The position numbers were made by a program, and so were the translations under genes. From Akkermansiaceae bacterium (GTDB taxonomy: Bacteria; Verrucomicrobiota; Verrucomicrobiia; Verrucomicrobiales; Akkermansiaceae), in NCBI GenBank assembly GCA_024233115.1, contig JACKQB010000004.1, positions 124,001 through 188,000 of the forward strand: a stretch of 64,000 nucleotides of DNA, given 5' to 3'. The notes beneath the pieces are model-generated. The model worked only from the letters and a program-made list of their open reading frames with translations. It was not told where the DNA came from and did no database searches. Positions 42,827-51,827 of this stretch are shown here, piece after piece (the first letter of the stretch is position 1; each line of letters opens with the position of its first letter).

Positions 42827-44275
42827 ATGAAAAATCAGTTTATCCCGACCAGGCCTCTACTTTTTGTTCTGCTTACCTTTTCGAGTTTGGTTTCAGCGGC
42901 AGATAAGAAACCGAATATTCTCATGTTTGCCATCGATGACCTTCGTCCTGAGCTTCATTGTTATGGGGCGAAGCATATTCATTCACCCCACATCGATAAG
43001 CTGGCGGACGAGGGGTTTCTTTTTAACCGGGCCTACTGTCAGGTGGCGGTCTGTGGCGCTTCACGGGCCAGCCTGCTGTCCGGGTCCCGACCCGAAACAA
43101 GTAAGGTGTGGAATTTTTTCACTCCGATGCGGGAAAAACAGCCCGATGTGCTGAGTATGCCGCAGCATTTTCGGCAGAATGGATACCGGACGGTTTCGCT
43201 GGGGAAAATCTACCACGCCCGGAATGACGATTTTCCACAAGGGTGGAGTGAGCAGCCGTGGAAGCCGAAAGCACCACAGTATTATACCCAGGAGTCGAAG
43301 GATGCGTTACAGAAACATCCGCACCAGAAAGGCCGGATGATGGGGCCGTCTGTGGAAAATGGGGGTGATGCACCGGACAATGTTTACGGCGATGGCAAGG
43401 TCGCGGATGAAGCTGTAGCCAGACTAACAGAATACTCAAAAACCCCGGACAAGCCGTTTTTTCTAGCCGTAGGATTTACAAAGCCCCACCTGCCGTTTGT
43501 CGCTCCCGGTAAATACTGGGATCTCTACAAGCGCGATGACATTGCCATACCTGCCCGGGAAAATGCGAAAAACAGCCCGAAGTATGCGCACTCAACGTGG
43601 GGGGAGCTTAAGGCGTATGTTGATATCGACGCCACGCAAGCCACTCTCGATGACGCCAAGACGCGCGAGCTGATCCACGGTTATTATGCGGCTGTGAGTT
43701 ACATGGATCGCAATGTCGGGCACGTGCTCGGTGCTCTTGAGAAACTCGGACTCAAGGACAACACCATCGTCATTCTCTGGGGTGACCACGGCTGGTATCT
43801 CGGCGATTTTGGTGATTGGTGTAAACATACCAATGAGGAAATAGCGACGCGCGTGCCAATGATCGTCCGGGTGCCCGGAAAACAAGGCGGGCAGAAAATC
43901 GATGCGCTCTGTGAGTTTGTCGATATCTACCCCACACTCTGTGAACTGTCCGGTCTGCCAGTGCCGAAGCATTGTCAGGGGCATAGCTATCAACCACTGA
44001 TCGACGATCCTACGATCGAGTGGAAACAGGCTGCCTTCAGTCAGTACGATAAGGGGCGATTCCGGGGGACGAGTGTTAGAACCAAAAACTGGCGTTACAC
44101 CGAGTGGCGGGATCGGAAAACGAACAAGATCGATGCGGTGGAGCTTTATGATTTGAAAAACGATCCCGGGGCAACGGTAAGTGTGCACGGCAACCCCGAA
44201 AACGCGACCGTGCTAAAGCGGCATGCCGAACTCGCCAAGAAATCCGGCACGGGAGTGGCACCAGCTCTGAAGTAG
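42827..44275 (+). CDS. Secreted sulfatase, iduronate-2-sulfatase-like
   Basis: A 482-residue formylglycine sulfatase with a signal peptide (about 1-24). The opening PNILMFAIDDLRPELHCYGA (Asp37-Asp38) and the sulfatase signature VCGASRASLLSG (Cys76; Ala replaces the usual Pro of CXPSR, allowed in this branch) point to the IDS-like subfamily, which removes 2-O-sulfate from uronic acids and other sugars. WGDHGWYLGDFGDWCKHTNE is also IDS-like. It is divergent from the DUF1080-GH-Gfo/Idh run and likely part of the same glycan locus. Complete. Confidence 0.93.
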   Translation: MKNQFIPTRPLLFVLLTFSSLVSAADKKPNILMFAIDDLRPELHCYGAKHIHSPHIDKLADEGFLFNRAYCQVAVCGASRASLLSGSRPETSKVWNFFTPMREKQPDVLSMPQHFRQNGYRTVSLGKIYHARNDDFPQGWSEQPWKPKAPQYYTQESKDALQKHPHQKGRMMGPSVENGGDAPDNVYGDGKVADEAVARLTEYSKTPDKPFFLAVGFTKPHLPFVAPGKYWDLYKRDDIAIPARENAKNSPKYAHSTWGELKAYVDIDATQATLDDAKTRELIHGYYAAVSYMDRNVGHVLGALEKLGLKDNTIVILWGDHGWYLGDFGDWCKHTNEEIATRVPMIVRVPGKQGGQKIDALCEFVDIYPTLCELSGLPVPKHCQGHSYQPLIDDPTIEWKQAAFSQYDKGRFRGTSVRTKNWRYTEWRDRKTNKIDAVELYDLKNDPGATVSVHGNPENATVLKRHAELAKKSGTGVAPALK

Positions 44276-44943
44276 AGTGCTAATCACGCACATGAAAAAA
44301 GCATCAAGCCACAAAAATCACAACTTGCACAGAGAGTCACTACCGATCCGTTGAGTCATACAGTGCGCGGTCATAGATGGTGCAAATACCCTTGGGCAAA
44401 ATGGAGTGCGCGTGGCTTGACACCGCTTTTTTCTGAACCGGCTCGACGGTTCTGTCCCTCCGTAGCAGCACTTTCGCCACGCGAGTCAAGCCTCGCCAGC
44501 CCCAAAGCTGGGTCCAGCCGTCCGCCCTATATCAAGACCCACACAATCAAGGTTTATTCCCGCGCTCAGTACAACAACCTCTGTTTTGTGGTCTTTGTGC
44601 CTTCTGCTGCTAAATGAGGGATGGGGCAATGTGAGTGCCACTAGGGCGCGTGGCAAGTCAGGGCTTCAAGCTATTTTGCCGATTCCCTGGCTGATGCAAG
44701 CGTGCCGCTTTGTGGAACGCCTGGCCGGATCGGTTAGGTCTCGGCGTGGATGGCTTTTTGCATGTTAATCTCACTGGCCATGAAGGTGTGTATCTTGACA
44801 ACATGCCACTTACTGATGCGCCGTTGGACCATCCATTTCGAGTAATCCGCGAGTACGGTGTGGTCAGCTGTCGCCAGTGGCGCAATCTGGATGGTTAGGA
44901 AAATGGCAAACAGTCTGGTCAGGACAAGGTGGCTGACCGCCGG
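44276..44943. other. 668-bp region without a supported gene; remnants of CACAAAG-type repeats
   Basis: Between a sulfatase and a small secreted protein there is no gene I can support. Two short runs resemble the CACAAAG-type intergenic elements seen in many environmental genomes: CCACAAAAATCACAACTTGC at about 44312-44331, and the complement CTGTTTTGTGGTCTTTGTGC at about 44581-44600. A 62-codon frame at 44710-44898 (plus) reads fairly protein-like (GLGVDGFLHVNLTGHEGVYL) and could be a gene remnant, but I recognise no family. A minus-strand frame covers the same bases. Confidence 0.5.
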
Positions 44944-45420
44944 TTACTTGCCCTTCAGCAGCTCGGCGACGTTAAATGTCTCTTCCGCCAAATCGGCGAG
45001 ACCCGGCCGATTGACCAGGGTGATGGTTTTTCCGTCCTTGGACCACTTGGCGGACATGACATAACGGCCACCGAAGACGTAGTCGGTCCGCCTGCCTTTT
45101 TTCTGATATTCACCCGCGCCGATGTTTAACACATACTGGCGGATATCATCATCGGCAGCGCATTCCTTGACCAGCAGGATGTCTGCCACGGGGCTGAAGG
45201 ACATCGGGTAGACACTTGCAATGCGGGCGACTTCCTTGCCATCCTTGTTTTTGATGATGGTTGCCCCCGGCCCCTCTCCTTTTTGGCCAATGAAGGTGGC
45301 TGTAAATCCGTTAGGCGAACGAAAGACCTGGTTTTCATCCTTGGCGTCTGCCAAGCAGAAACTCGGCAGCATCAGGATCATGAAGGCGTAAAAAGCGGGG
45401 CGCATGGTGGTTGTTTTCAT
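44944..45420 (-). CDS. Small secreted protein of unknown function (158 aa)
   Basis: An exported protein with a signal peptide (AFYAFMILMLPSFCLADA). The mature part has two short beta motifs that look like two blades of a WD40/TolB-like propeller: ARIASVYPMSFSPVADILLV and MSAKWSKDGKTITLVNRPGL. Two blades cannot close a propeller, so it may be a partner or an edge domain. No neighbour gives a clear role; the genes downstream and upstream belong to sugar metabolism. Not recognised beyond that. Confidence 0.65.
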   Translation of the reverse strand: MKTTTMRPAFYAFMILMLPSFCLADAKDENQVFRSPNGFTATFIGQKGEGPGATIIKNKDGKEVARIASVYPMSFSPVADILLVKECAADDDIRQYVLNIGAGEYQKKGRRTDYVFGGRYVMSAKWSKDGKTITLVNRPGLADLAEETFNVAELLKGK

Positions 45421-45500
45421 AAGCTATATAGGTTATCGGCTAGCATTCACCAAAATAATGGCAAACATGTAAAGTGAAAAAGATACACAGGAGTATCGGC

Positions 45501-46580
45501 TTACAGCGTAATCATCTCCCCCGTGCGGAATGACTTGTCGGCGGCGGCGACGATCTTCATCGAGTGGATGGCATCGTCCATGTGGTTGGTGAGATCGACA
45601 TCATTCTGAATCGCATTGAGGAAAAACAGTTGTTCGCGTTTGCAGAGTTCATCGTGGTCGGGCTCGTCGCCGGTTTCGGTCCACTCATCCTTTTTGACAA
45701 ACTGGTTGTTATCGTCCAGTTCGGAGAAGTGCCGGCGCAATGTGTTGGTCTTGGTGTGGGCATCGACATCGGCGGAGGCCCCCTCGCCGGCGGCTTCTTT
45801 CGCCTCGATCGTGACACAGCCGTTAGGCCCAACGACGTCTTTGACAAAAAACGCGGTTTCGCTCATCATAGGCCCCCAGCCGGCTTCATACCAACCTACC
45901 GAGCCGTCCTCGAAGGTGACTTGCAGGTGGGAGTAGTTGATTTTCCCCTCGGGGAGCTCGTCTGTTAAGCGGGCACCCAGACCGGAGACGCGAATCGGCT
46001 TGGAGCGGGTCATCTGGCACATGACATCGACGTAGTGGACCCCGCAGTCGACGATTGGAGAGATCGAGCTCATCAGGGCCTTGTGGGTCTCCCAGTTGCC
46101 GCCAAACGACTGCTGGTTCAGGTTCATGCGCATGACCAGTGGCTTGCCGAGCTCATGGGACATCTCGATGAATTTCTGCCAGCTCGGGTGATGGCGAAGG
46201 ATGTAGCCGATCACCAGCTTGCGGTTGTTAGCCTTGGCCGAGGCCACGAGTTTCTCGGCTTCTTCGACGGTTTCAGCCAGGGGTTTCTCGACAAACACAT
46301 CACAGCCCGCTTCGAAACCCGCGATCGCGTAGGCCGCATGGGTGTCGGGGTAGGTTGAGATGGAAACGGCGTCGGGCTGGGTCTCTTTCAGAGCGGCATA
46401 GTAGTCGTCAAAAAGAGGGTAATCGACACCGAGTTCGGCGTTGAGTCTTTCGCCCGAGCCATCCGAGCGTGTGCAGATGCCCACGATTTCGAATTCTGGG
46501 ATATTGTGATAGGCGAGGGCGTGTGAGCGCCCCATGTGGCCGGCGCCGGCGCAGAGGATCTTGATGGATGGTTGGGACAT
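45501..46580 (-). CDS. Cytoplasmic Gfo/Idh/MocA oxidoreductase
   Basis: A 359-residue NAD(P)-dependent sugar oxidoreductase without signal peptide. IKILCAGAGHMGRSHALAYH is the Rossmann loop, VSISTYPDTHAAYA and DVFVEKPLAET hold the Glu-Lys-Pro motif with the catalytic Lys, and ISPIVDCGVHYVDVMCQMTR carries the His that helps catalysis. The ATG at 46580 is preferred over the one at 46634, which gives a Pro/Arg-rich leader without family match. It is the last gene of the minus-strand run GH31 - MFS - Gfo/Idh - Gfo/Idh, with an 85-bp gap to the previous one. Confidence 0.92.
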   Translation of the reverse strand: MSQPSIKILCAGAGHMGRSHALAYHNIPEFEIVGICTRSDGSGERLNAELGVDYPLFDDYYAALKETQPDAVSISTYPDTHAAYAIAGFEAGCDVFVEKPLAETVEEAEKLVASAKANNRKLVIGYILRHHPSWQKFIEMSHELGKPLVMRMNLNQQSFGGNWETHKALMSSISPIVDCGVHYVDVMCQMTRSKPIRVSGLGARLTDELPEGKINYSHLQVTFEDGSVGWYEAGWGPMMSETAFFVKDVVGPNGCVTIEAKEAAGEGASADVDAHTKTNTLRRHFSELDDNNQFVKKDEWTETGDEPDHDELCKREQLFFLNAIQNDVDLTNHMDDAIHSMKIVAAADKSFRTGEMITL

Positions 46581-46665
46581 GGGTTGAATGGTGGTTAAAG
46601 AGCTGCCCCGAGGTTTTCGGGGCAGCTGGGTCATAAATGTTAAATGCTCTATCTAAAATGCTAAA

Positions 46666-47952
46666 TTACAGCTTCCAAGGGCCGCGCATGGGCTGGTTGA
46701 CCAACTTGTTCGCCTCATCGTCATCGATAAACTGGAGCTTGTCGGAGTCGAACTTCAGCGGCTTACCGAGGCGTAGGGCCACCTTGGCCATATTGATGAG
46801 GGTGCAGGAGCGGAAGCCGTTCTGCTCGTTGAGAGCGAACTTTTTGCGCTCGCGCACGGCCTGGTGGAAGTCTGTGATCATCGGTGGTGGTCCCGGCAGC
46901 TGCTTGAGCTTCTCGTTGAGATCCGGCACATCCTTGGTTCTGAAGTGGCGGTAAATGCTGCCCTTGGGACCCGTGATGATGGGCTCGTCAGGTTTGTTTT
47001 CGGCATTCATGATGATCTTGGTGCCATCGGCATAAGTCAACTCGATGCGACGCCATGGAAGCACGGCGTCGTGGTGTTGTTTCTGGGTATCGACTTCGAC
47101 ATGCACCGGACTCTCGTTGTCTTTGCCGAGAACAAACTGGCAGGGGTCGAGGTAGTGCTGGCCCATGTCGCCGAGGCCGCCGCCATCGTAGTCCCAGTAG
47201 CCGCGGAACGAGCCGTGGACACGGTGGGGATGGTAGGGTTTCACCGGTGCCGGCCCGAGCCAGGCGTTGTAGTTGAGTTGCTTGGGGACCGGTTGCTCGG
47301 TGAGGTCGGTGCGGCCCGACCACTGGCCAAGTTTCCAGTTACCGACGAATGCGGTGCCGAGGTTAAAGGTATAGGGGCCGTCACCGAGGAGTTTGTGGTG
47401 AACCACCTTCCATGCTTCCGAGGCGGGGCGGCTGAGGCCGTAGTAGCGGTCTTTGAAACGGAACCAGGTGTTGATGCGGAAGATCCGCTCGTGTTCGGCA
47501 ACGGCTTTGACCATCGCCTGGCCTTCACCGATCGTCCGGGACATCGGCTTCTCACACCAGACGTCCTTGCCCGCCTTGACGGCGGCGATGGCTTGCAAGG
47601 CGTGCCAGTGGGGCGGGGTGGCCACATGTACGATATCGATGTCCTTGCGGGCAATCAGTTCACGGAAATCCTCGTAGCCGTCGACGTTCCCGGCACCGAG
47701 CTTGGCGGCTTCGGCTTTCCGGTCCCTGAGGTGATTGCTATCGACATCACAGAGCGCGAGCAGTTTACCCGGCATCCGCAAATGGGAGCGGGAGATACCC
47801 CCGCAGCCGATGATGCCTTTGGTCAGCTGGTTGCTCGGAGCCTTCGGGCCGCCCAGGGCGATGTGCGCGGGCAGAATCTGGACGGTTGCCATGGCAGCAA
47901 GCCCCTTGAGGGCCGACCTGCGGCTGTGAAGTGTCGGTGGTTTATCGTGCAT
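46666..47952 (-). CDS. Tat-exported Gfo/Idh/MocA oxidoreductase
   Basis: A 428-residue family member with a twin-arginine leader (RRSALKGLAAMATVQILPAH). The Rossmann loop IIGCGGISRSHL is short, the catalytic motif is VWCEKPMSRT, and GGGLGDMGQHYLDPCQF gives the substrate-domain signature. Export suggests it works on a sugar in the periplasm before transport. It lies between the MFS transporter and the cytoplasmic oxidoreductase in a same-strand run (gaps 63 and 85 bp), so periplasmic and cytoplasmic steps of one pathway may be combined. Confidence 0.92.
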   Translation of the reverse strand: MHDKPPTLHSRRSALKGLAAMATVQILPAHIALGGPKAPSNQLTKGIIGCGGISRSHLRMPGKLLALCDVDSNHLRDRKAEAAKLGAGNVDGYEDFRELIARKDIDIVHVATPPHWHALQAIAAVKAGKDVWCEKPMSRTIGEGQAMVKAVAEHERIFRINTWFRFKDRYYGLSRPASEAWKVVHHKLLGDGPYTFNLGTAFVGNWKLGQWSGRTDLTEQPVPKQLNYNAWLGPAPVKPYHPHRVHGSFRGYWDYDGGGLGDMGQHYLDPCQFVLGKDNESPVHVEVDTQKQHHDAVLPWRRIELTYADGTKIIMNAENKPDEPIITGPKGSIYRHFRTKDVPDLNEKLKQLPGPPPMITDFHQAVRERKKFALNEQNGFRSCTLINMAKVALRLGKPLKFDSDKLQFIDDDEANKLVNQPMRGPWKL

Positions 47953-48015
47953 GCGATTGGATACGGTGGGATTGGGGGTGATATTTCGGGTAATGGCGGG
48001 TTTAAATTCCTTGGA

Positions 48016-49353
48016 TTAGACCGCGCTCTCGCCGTCGGGCGAGGCTGCTTCGGCTACGTCGCCGGCATCGACATTTTTATCGACCTTATCCCAGAACAGC
48101 AGGACAAACAACACCATGACGACCAGCGCAAAAGCTGCCGGTGCATACCAGAATTTGGCAAAATCCACTTTGTCGCCAGTGGTGCACGCCGCGGTCCACC
48201 GACCGAACAGCTGGGCGCCGATCCCGAGTCCGAGGCCCTGCGTGAGCATGACAATCAGCGACTGCGCCTGGCTGCGGATGGCGGCCGGCGCTTTTTTATC
48301 GGTGTAAATCATGCCCGTGACAAAGAAGAAGTCGTAACAGATTCCATGCAGCAGGATGCCGAGGAAAATGGGGAGTGTGAGCAAGACACCCTCCTGGCCG
48401 AAAGCGAATCCCCACAGCCCGTAGCGCGCCACCCAGGCACCCATCCCGATGGTGAGCATCCATTTGACACCGAGCCTGGCAAAGCAGAGGGGCATGATGA
48501 GCATAAAGAATATTTCGGACATCTGGCCGGTGCTCATGGCTCCGGTGGTGGACCCAAACAGCTGCACTCCCATATCGCCCACATAGCCGTAACCCTTGGC
48601 ATAATATCCGGCGAGCGGGATACAGATGAGGAAACTGGCGAGGGCAAAGACGAGGAAGCTTTTGTTTTTCAACAGCCCCCAGGCATCGATACCGACGATT
48701 TCGCCCAGTTTGATTTTCTGGCCCTTGGCGGGAGGTGCCGTCTTAGGAAGGCTCAGGCAGTAGAGGCCGAGGATGCCTGAAGCGATGGCCGCAGCGGTGA
48801 AAATATGTGGTGAGTTATCGGAAAACCTGTCCGCATCCAGACCGATTGAGCGGCAGATCCACATGGCCCAGTTTCCCACAATCCAGCCGATGGTTCCCAT
48901 GACGCGGACGACGGGAAACTGTTTTTCTCCATTTTCCAGGTGGCTGAACGACAGGCTGGCAGTCAACCCGAGCGTCGGCATAAAACAGAGCATGTAGGCT
49001 AACAGGCAGAGAATCATCGGGTGGCTGAACTGGCCGAGCAAGGAATCGGGCGCGCCTCCTTTTGCCAGGCTGGGAGCGATATAGAGCAGCACGGCACCCA
49101 CCAGGAACAGGATGGAAAGGACTTTCTCGGTGTTGAGGAAGCGGTCGGCGACCAGCCCGAGGGTGAGCGGGGCGAGGATAGCGGCGATGGGGGCGACGGT
49201 ATAGGCGGCGGCGTCATAGGAGCCACCATCCCCAAGGGCGGTCATACCGTTGTTGGCTAAAAAGCCCCACATGGCGACATACCATGCTCCCCAGATAAAG
49301 AACTGGAGGAACATCATGATCGAGAGGCGGACGATATTACTTTGGTTGTTCAT
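48016..49353 (-). CDS. MFS transporter of the nucleoside:H+ symporter (NupG) type
   Basis: A 445-residue membrane protein with 12 predicted helices. It begins VRLSIMMFLQFFIWGAWYVA, the typical start of NupG/YegT-like transporters, with the TLGLVADRFLNTEKVLSILF loop after helix 2 and a helix-rich C-half (FFFVTGMIYTDKKAPAAIRS, then QAQSLIVMLTQGLGLGIGA). In Verrucomicrobiota and Bacteroidota such proteins often sit in sugar loci and may carry sugars instead of nucleosides. Here the gene sits between a GH31 glycosidase and a Tat oxidoreductase, which favours a sugar substrate. The C-terminal tail is acidic. Confidence 0.88.
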   Translation of the reverse strand: MNNQSNIVRLSIMMFLQFFIWGAWYVAMWGFLANNGMTALGDGGSYDAAAYTVAPIAAILAPLTLGLVADRFLNTEKVLSILFLVGAVLLYIAPSLAKGGAPDSLLGQFSHPMILCLLAYMLCFMPTLGLTASLSFSHLENGEKQFPVVRVMGTIGWIVGNWAMWICRSIGLDADRFSDNSPHIFTAAAIASGILGLYCLSLPKTAPPAKGQKIKLGEIVGIDAWGLLKNKSFLVFALASFLICIPLAGYYAKGYGYVGDMGVQLFGSTTGAMSTGQMSEIFFMLIMPLCFARLGVKWMLTIGMGAWVARYGLWGFAFGQEGVLLTLPIFLGILLHGICYDFFFVTGMIYTDKKAPAAIRSQAQSLIVMLTQGLGLGIGAQLFGRWTAACTTGDKVDFAKFWYAPAAFALVVMVLFVLLFWDKVDKNVDAGDVAEAASPDGESAV

Positions 49354-49491
49354 AGCGTTGTGGATTGAGTGGTGCGGAATACATCGTTGGTGCCGCCCAC
49401 TATTTCAGCTTTTCATCCAGTGGCAAGGATGCAATCCCGGTAGTGCGTGCGGTGTGACATTTCCTTTGCTCCTGAGGCTATCAATGAGGTG

Positions 49492-51729
49492 TCAGGCTGT
49501 CCACAGCCCGGGGCAGACAGGCAGCCCCTCGAATCCCTCGCGGATCTCCACTTCCGTGACTCGGCCGGGGTCCATTTCGTCGGTGCAGTTGACGTGGTCC
49601 GGGTAGATGGGAATGACGGCTCCACGCCGGACAAAAACGGGAAGGTGGAGTAAGGGGCTCTCCACTTTTTTCAGCCACCTGCCACCGGACAGAAGCTCGC
49701 CGGTCCAGAAGTTGATCCACTTTCCAGCGGGGAGGTAGAGGTCACGGACACCTTCATCATTCATGACGGGAGCCACGAGGAAATCCTCACCAAACAGATA
49801 CTGGTCATCGAGGTGCCAGCATGTGGGATCGGTTTCGTCCGCCAGGATCATCGGGCGCAGCATGGGCAGTCCCAACGCAGCCGACTTCTCGACCTGTTGT
49901 TCAATATAGGGAATCAGCGCATAGCGGAGTTTCCACCAGTCGCGGACGAGGTCTGCGATGGCGGGATACTCGTAGGGCTCGCGCGGGCTGCATCCGTGGT
50001 AGCGCATGTGTGAAGTAAAAACGCCGAACTGGGTCCACCGTACATAGAGTGTGTCGCTCGGCCAGCTGTTCATGAAATCGGGCGAGCCGTGGAAACCGGG
50101 CACATCGTGGGACCAGCAGGTGAACCCGCTCAGCCCGAGGTGAAGTCCGCCGCGCAGGGCGCCGGCCATACCCTGCCACGAGCATTCGGCGTCACCACTC
50201 CAGTGCACCGGGTAACGCTGGCAGCCGGCCCAGCCGGCGCGCGCCCAGATCAGCGATCCGCCCTTGCCGTAAACATCCTCCGTGACCTCGAAGGCGGCCT
50301 TCTGATAGAGCAGGGCGTAGCGGTTGCGTAGCTTTGCAGGCGGCAGCCCATGGTATTGCGCATCCATGGGAATGTTCTCACCAAAATCCGTTTTGATGGC
50401 GGCGGCGCCCATATCCAACAAAGGCCGCAACAATCCGTCCTGATACCATGACGCGGCTTCCGGGTTACTGAAATCGATGGGGCCGACAATCCCCTGGCGG
50501 CTGAAATCAGAGCCCGCGTCCCCGCCGGCGTTGACCCGCGGCAGGTAGCCATTTTCCCGGGCGGTGCCGGCCACGTCACTTTTTTCGGAAATATCAGGAG
50601 TCTGCCACAGGGTGATGCGATACCCCTGCTCCCTCATACCGGCCATCCACTTCGCGGGTTCGGGAAAGCGGTCGGGGCTAAACCTCCACTCACAGATCCA
50701 GTCGCGGGGAAACCATCCGGTGTCGACGTGCAGGACATCGCAGGGGAAGTCGCTGTCGCGCAGCCTGCGGCCGATATTTTCAACCTCTTGCGCGGAGTGG
50801 TAGGTCATCCGGCTCATCCAGATGCCGTAGCTCCAGCGGGGGAGGCTTGGTGCGAATCCGGTCAGCCGACAGTAGTTGTGCAATACCGTGGGGACATCCC
50901 CGCCGCCGCATAAAAACAGGTCGAGCGAAGCGTCCTCCACCAGGCCTTGCGCCGCACGGGTGGATTGGCCGGCCAGGGAAAAATGCATCCGGCAACTGCT
51001 GTGGACAAACAGGCCGTAGGGTCGGCTTGAGAGGTAGAAGGGGATGTTCTTGTAGGTCCGCTGCGAATTCACGCCCAGCCCGTCGTCGTTTTCCAGGGTC
51101 AGGGTTCGGCCCGACAAATCCATTTTGGCAAACCGCTCCCCCGTCCCGGCGAAACATTCCCCGGCATCCGCCTTGAATGAAAACAGGGTGTGCTGGATTC
51201 CCCCCTCTTTTTCAAGGTAGCCAAGGGAAACGGAATCGATGACGCCGTGGGCAAAGCGGTCATACGAAGCCAGTGGAACGGATGTGCCGCCGTCGGGGAA
51301 CCACTCGGCTTCCAGAAGTTTTTCGCCAGCCGGCAACAAATCGCTCCATGGCCGGGTGGCAATGGGTGCGGTGTTGAAGCGGGCCCGTTTCACGCCCTGC
51401 GAATCATACAACTCAATGCATGTGCCACTCGTCTCGGCCGACAATGGCAGCAACTCCGGGATCGTCTCCGGAGTCAGCATGTCGGTCGTTTCCTCCTCGC
51501 GGCCCGCAGGATCGAAGCTAATGCGGATGATATCCTTCCCGTAGGTGCGGACACGCAGGGTTCTGGTGACGGGAGGCACGGCTGCGTCCCGGACCAGCCC
51601 CTTCGCTCCCGTGTAAGCGGCAAACGGAATCCGGAGCAAGGCCTCGCCATCGACGATATCAACGGCAACCGGCGGCAGGGGTATACGCAGGTGGAATCCC
51701 TCCGGAACGTGTGTAAACGATTTGCCCAT
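49492..51729 (-). CDS. GH31 alpha-glycosidase, probably alpha-xylosidase, cytoplasmic
   Basis: A 745-residue glycoside hydrolase without signal peptide. GH31 motifs: AAIKTDFGENIPMD with nucleophile Asp448, and WSGDAECSW with acid/base Asp513. The HVDTGWF block and the FGENIP form resemble bacterial YicI-type alpha-xylosidases more than alpha-glucosidases (which have WNDMNE), but this is not decisive. It would release xylose or glucose from imported oligosaccharides. The 138-bp gap to the MFS gene may hold a second promoter. A strong hairpin terminator of the PEP-CTERM gene lies just upstream, so this gene starts its own unit. Confidence 0.9.
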   Translation of the reverse strand: MGKSFTHVPEGFHLRIPLPPVAVDIVDGEALLRIPFAAYTGAKGLVRDAAVPPVTRTLRVRTYGKDIIRISFDPAGREEETTDMLTPETIPELLPLSAETSGTCIELYDSQGVKRARFNTAPIATRPWSDLLPAGEKLLEAEWFPDGGTSVPLASYDRFAHGVIDSVSLGYLEKEGGIQHTLFSFKADAGECFAGTGERFAKMDLSGRTLTLENDDGLGVNSQRTYKNIPFYLSSRPYGLFVHSSCRMHFSLAGQSTRAAQGLVEDASLDLFLCGGGDVPTVLHNYCRLTGFAPSLPRWSYGIWMSRMTYHSAQEVENIGRRLRDSDFPCDVLHVDTGWFPRDWICEWRFSPDRFPEPAKWMAGMREQGYRITLWQTPDISEKSDVAGTARENGYLPRVNAGGDAGSDFSRQGIVGPIDFSNPEAASWYQDGLLRPLLDMGAAAIKTDFGENIPMDAQYHGLPPAKLRNRYALLYQKAAFEVTEDVYGKGGSLIWARAGWAGCQRYPVHWSGDAECSWQGMAGALRGGLHLGLSGFTCWSHDVPGFHGSPDFMNSWPSDTLYVRWTQFGVFTSHMRYHGCSPREPYEYPAIADLVRDWWKLRYALIPYIEQQVEKSAALGLPMLRPMILADETDPTCWHLDDQYLFGEDFLVAPVMNDEGVRDLYLPAGKWINFWTGELLSGGRWLKKVESPLLHLPVFVRRGAVIPIYPDHVNCTDEMDPGRVTEVEIREGFEGLPVCPGLWTA

Positions 51730-51753
51730 GGATGTTTAACAGGCACCAGTGAT

Positions 51754-51788
51754 AAAAAAACCGGTGGGACAAAGGGCTGTCCCACCGG
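51754..51788 (-). terminator. Rho-independent terminator of the PEP-CTERM gene (minus strand)
   Basis: A perfect 11-bp stem (CCGGTGGGACA / TGTCCCACCGG) with a 6-base loop, followed on the minus strand by a run of seven T residues. It lies 40 bp after the stop at 51828 and 25 bp before the GH31 start on the same strand, so it separates the two units. Confidence 0.95.
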
Positions 51789-51827
51789 GTGAAACGCCGC
51801 TTTGGCGTTGTGAGTTGATGCATGCCT

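Noticed and set aside
46864..48780. A 638-codon open frame on the plus strand
   Set aside because: It lies antisense to the Tat Gfo/Idh gene and part of the MFS gene, both with clear family motifs; its translation is repetitive Val/Gly/Asp-rich shadow sequence of high-GC3 genes.
51190..51792. A 200-codon plus-strand frame
   Set aside because: It is antisense to the GH31 gene and runs through the terminator hairpin at 51754-51788.
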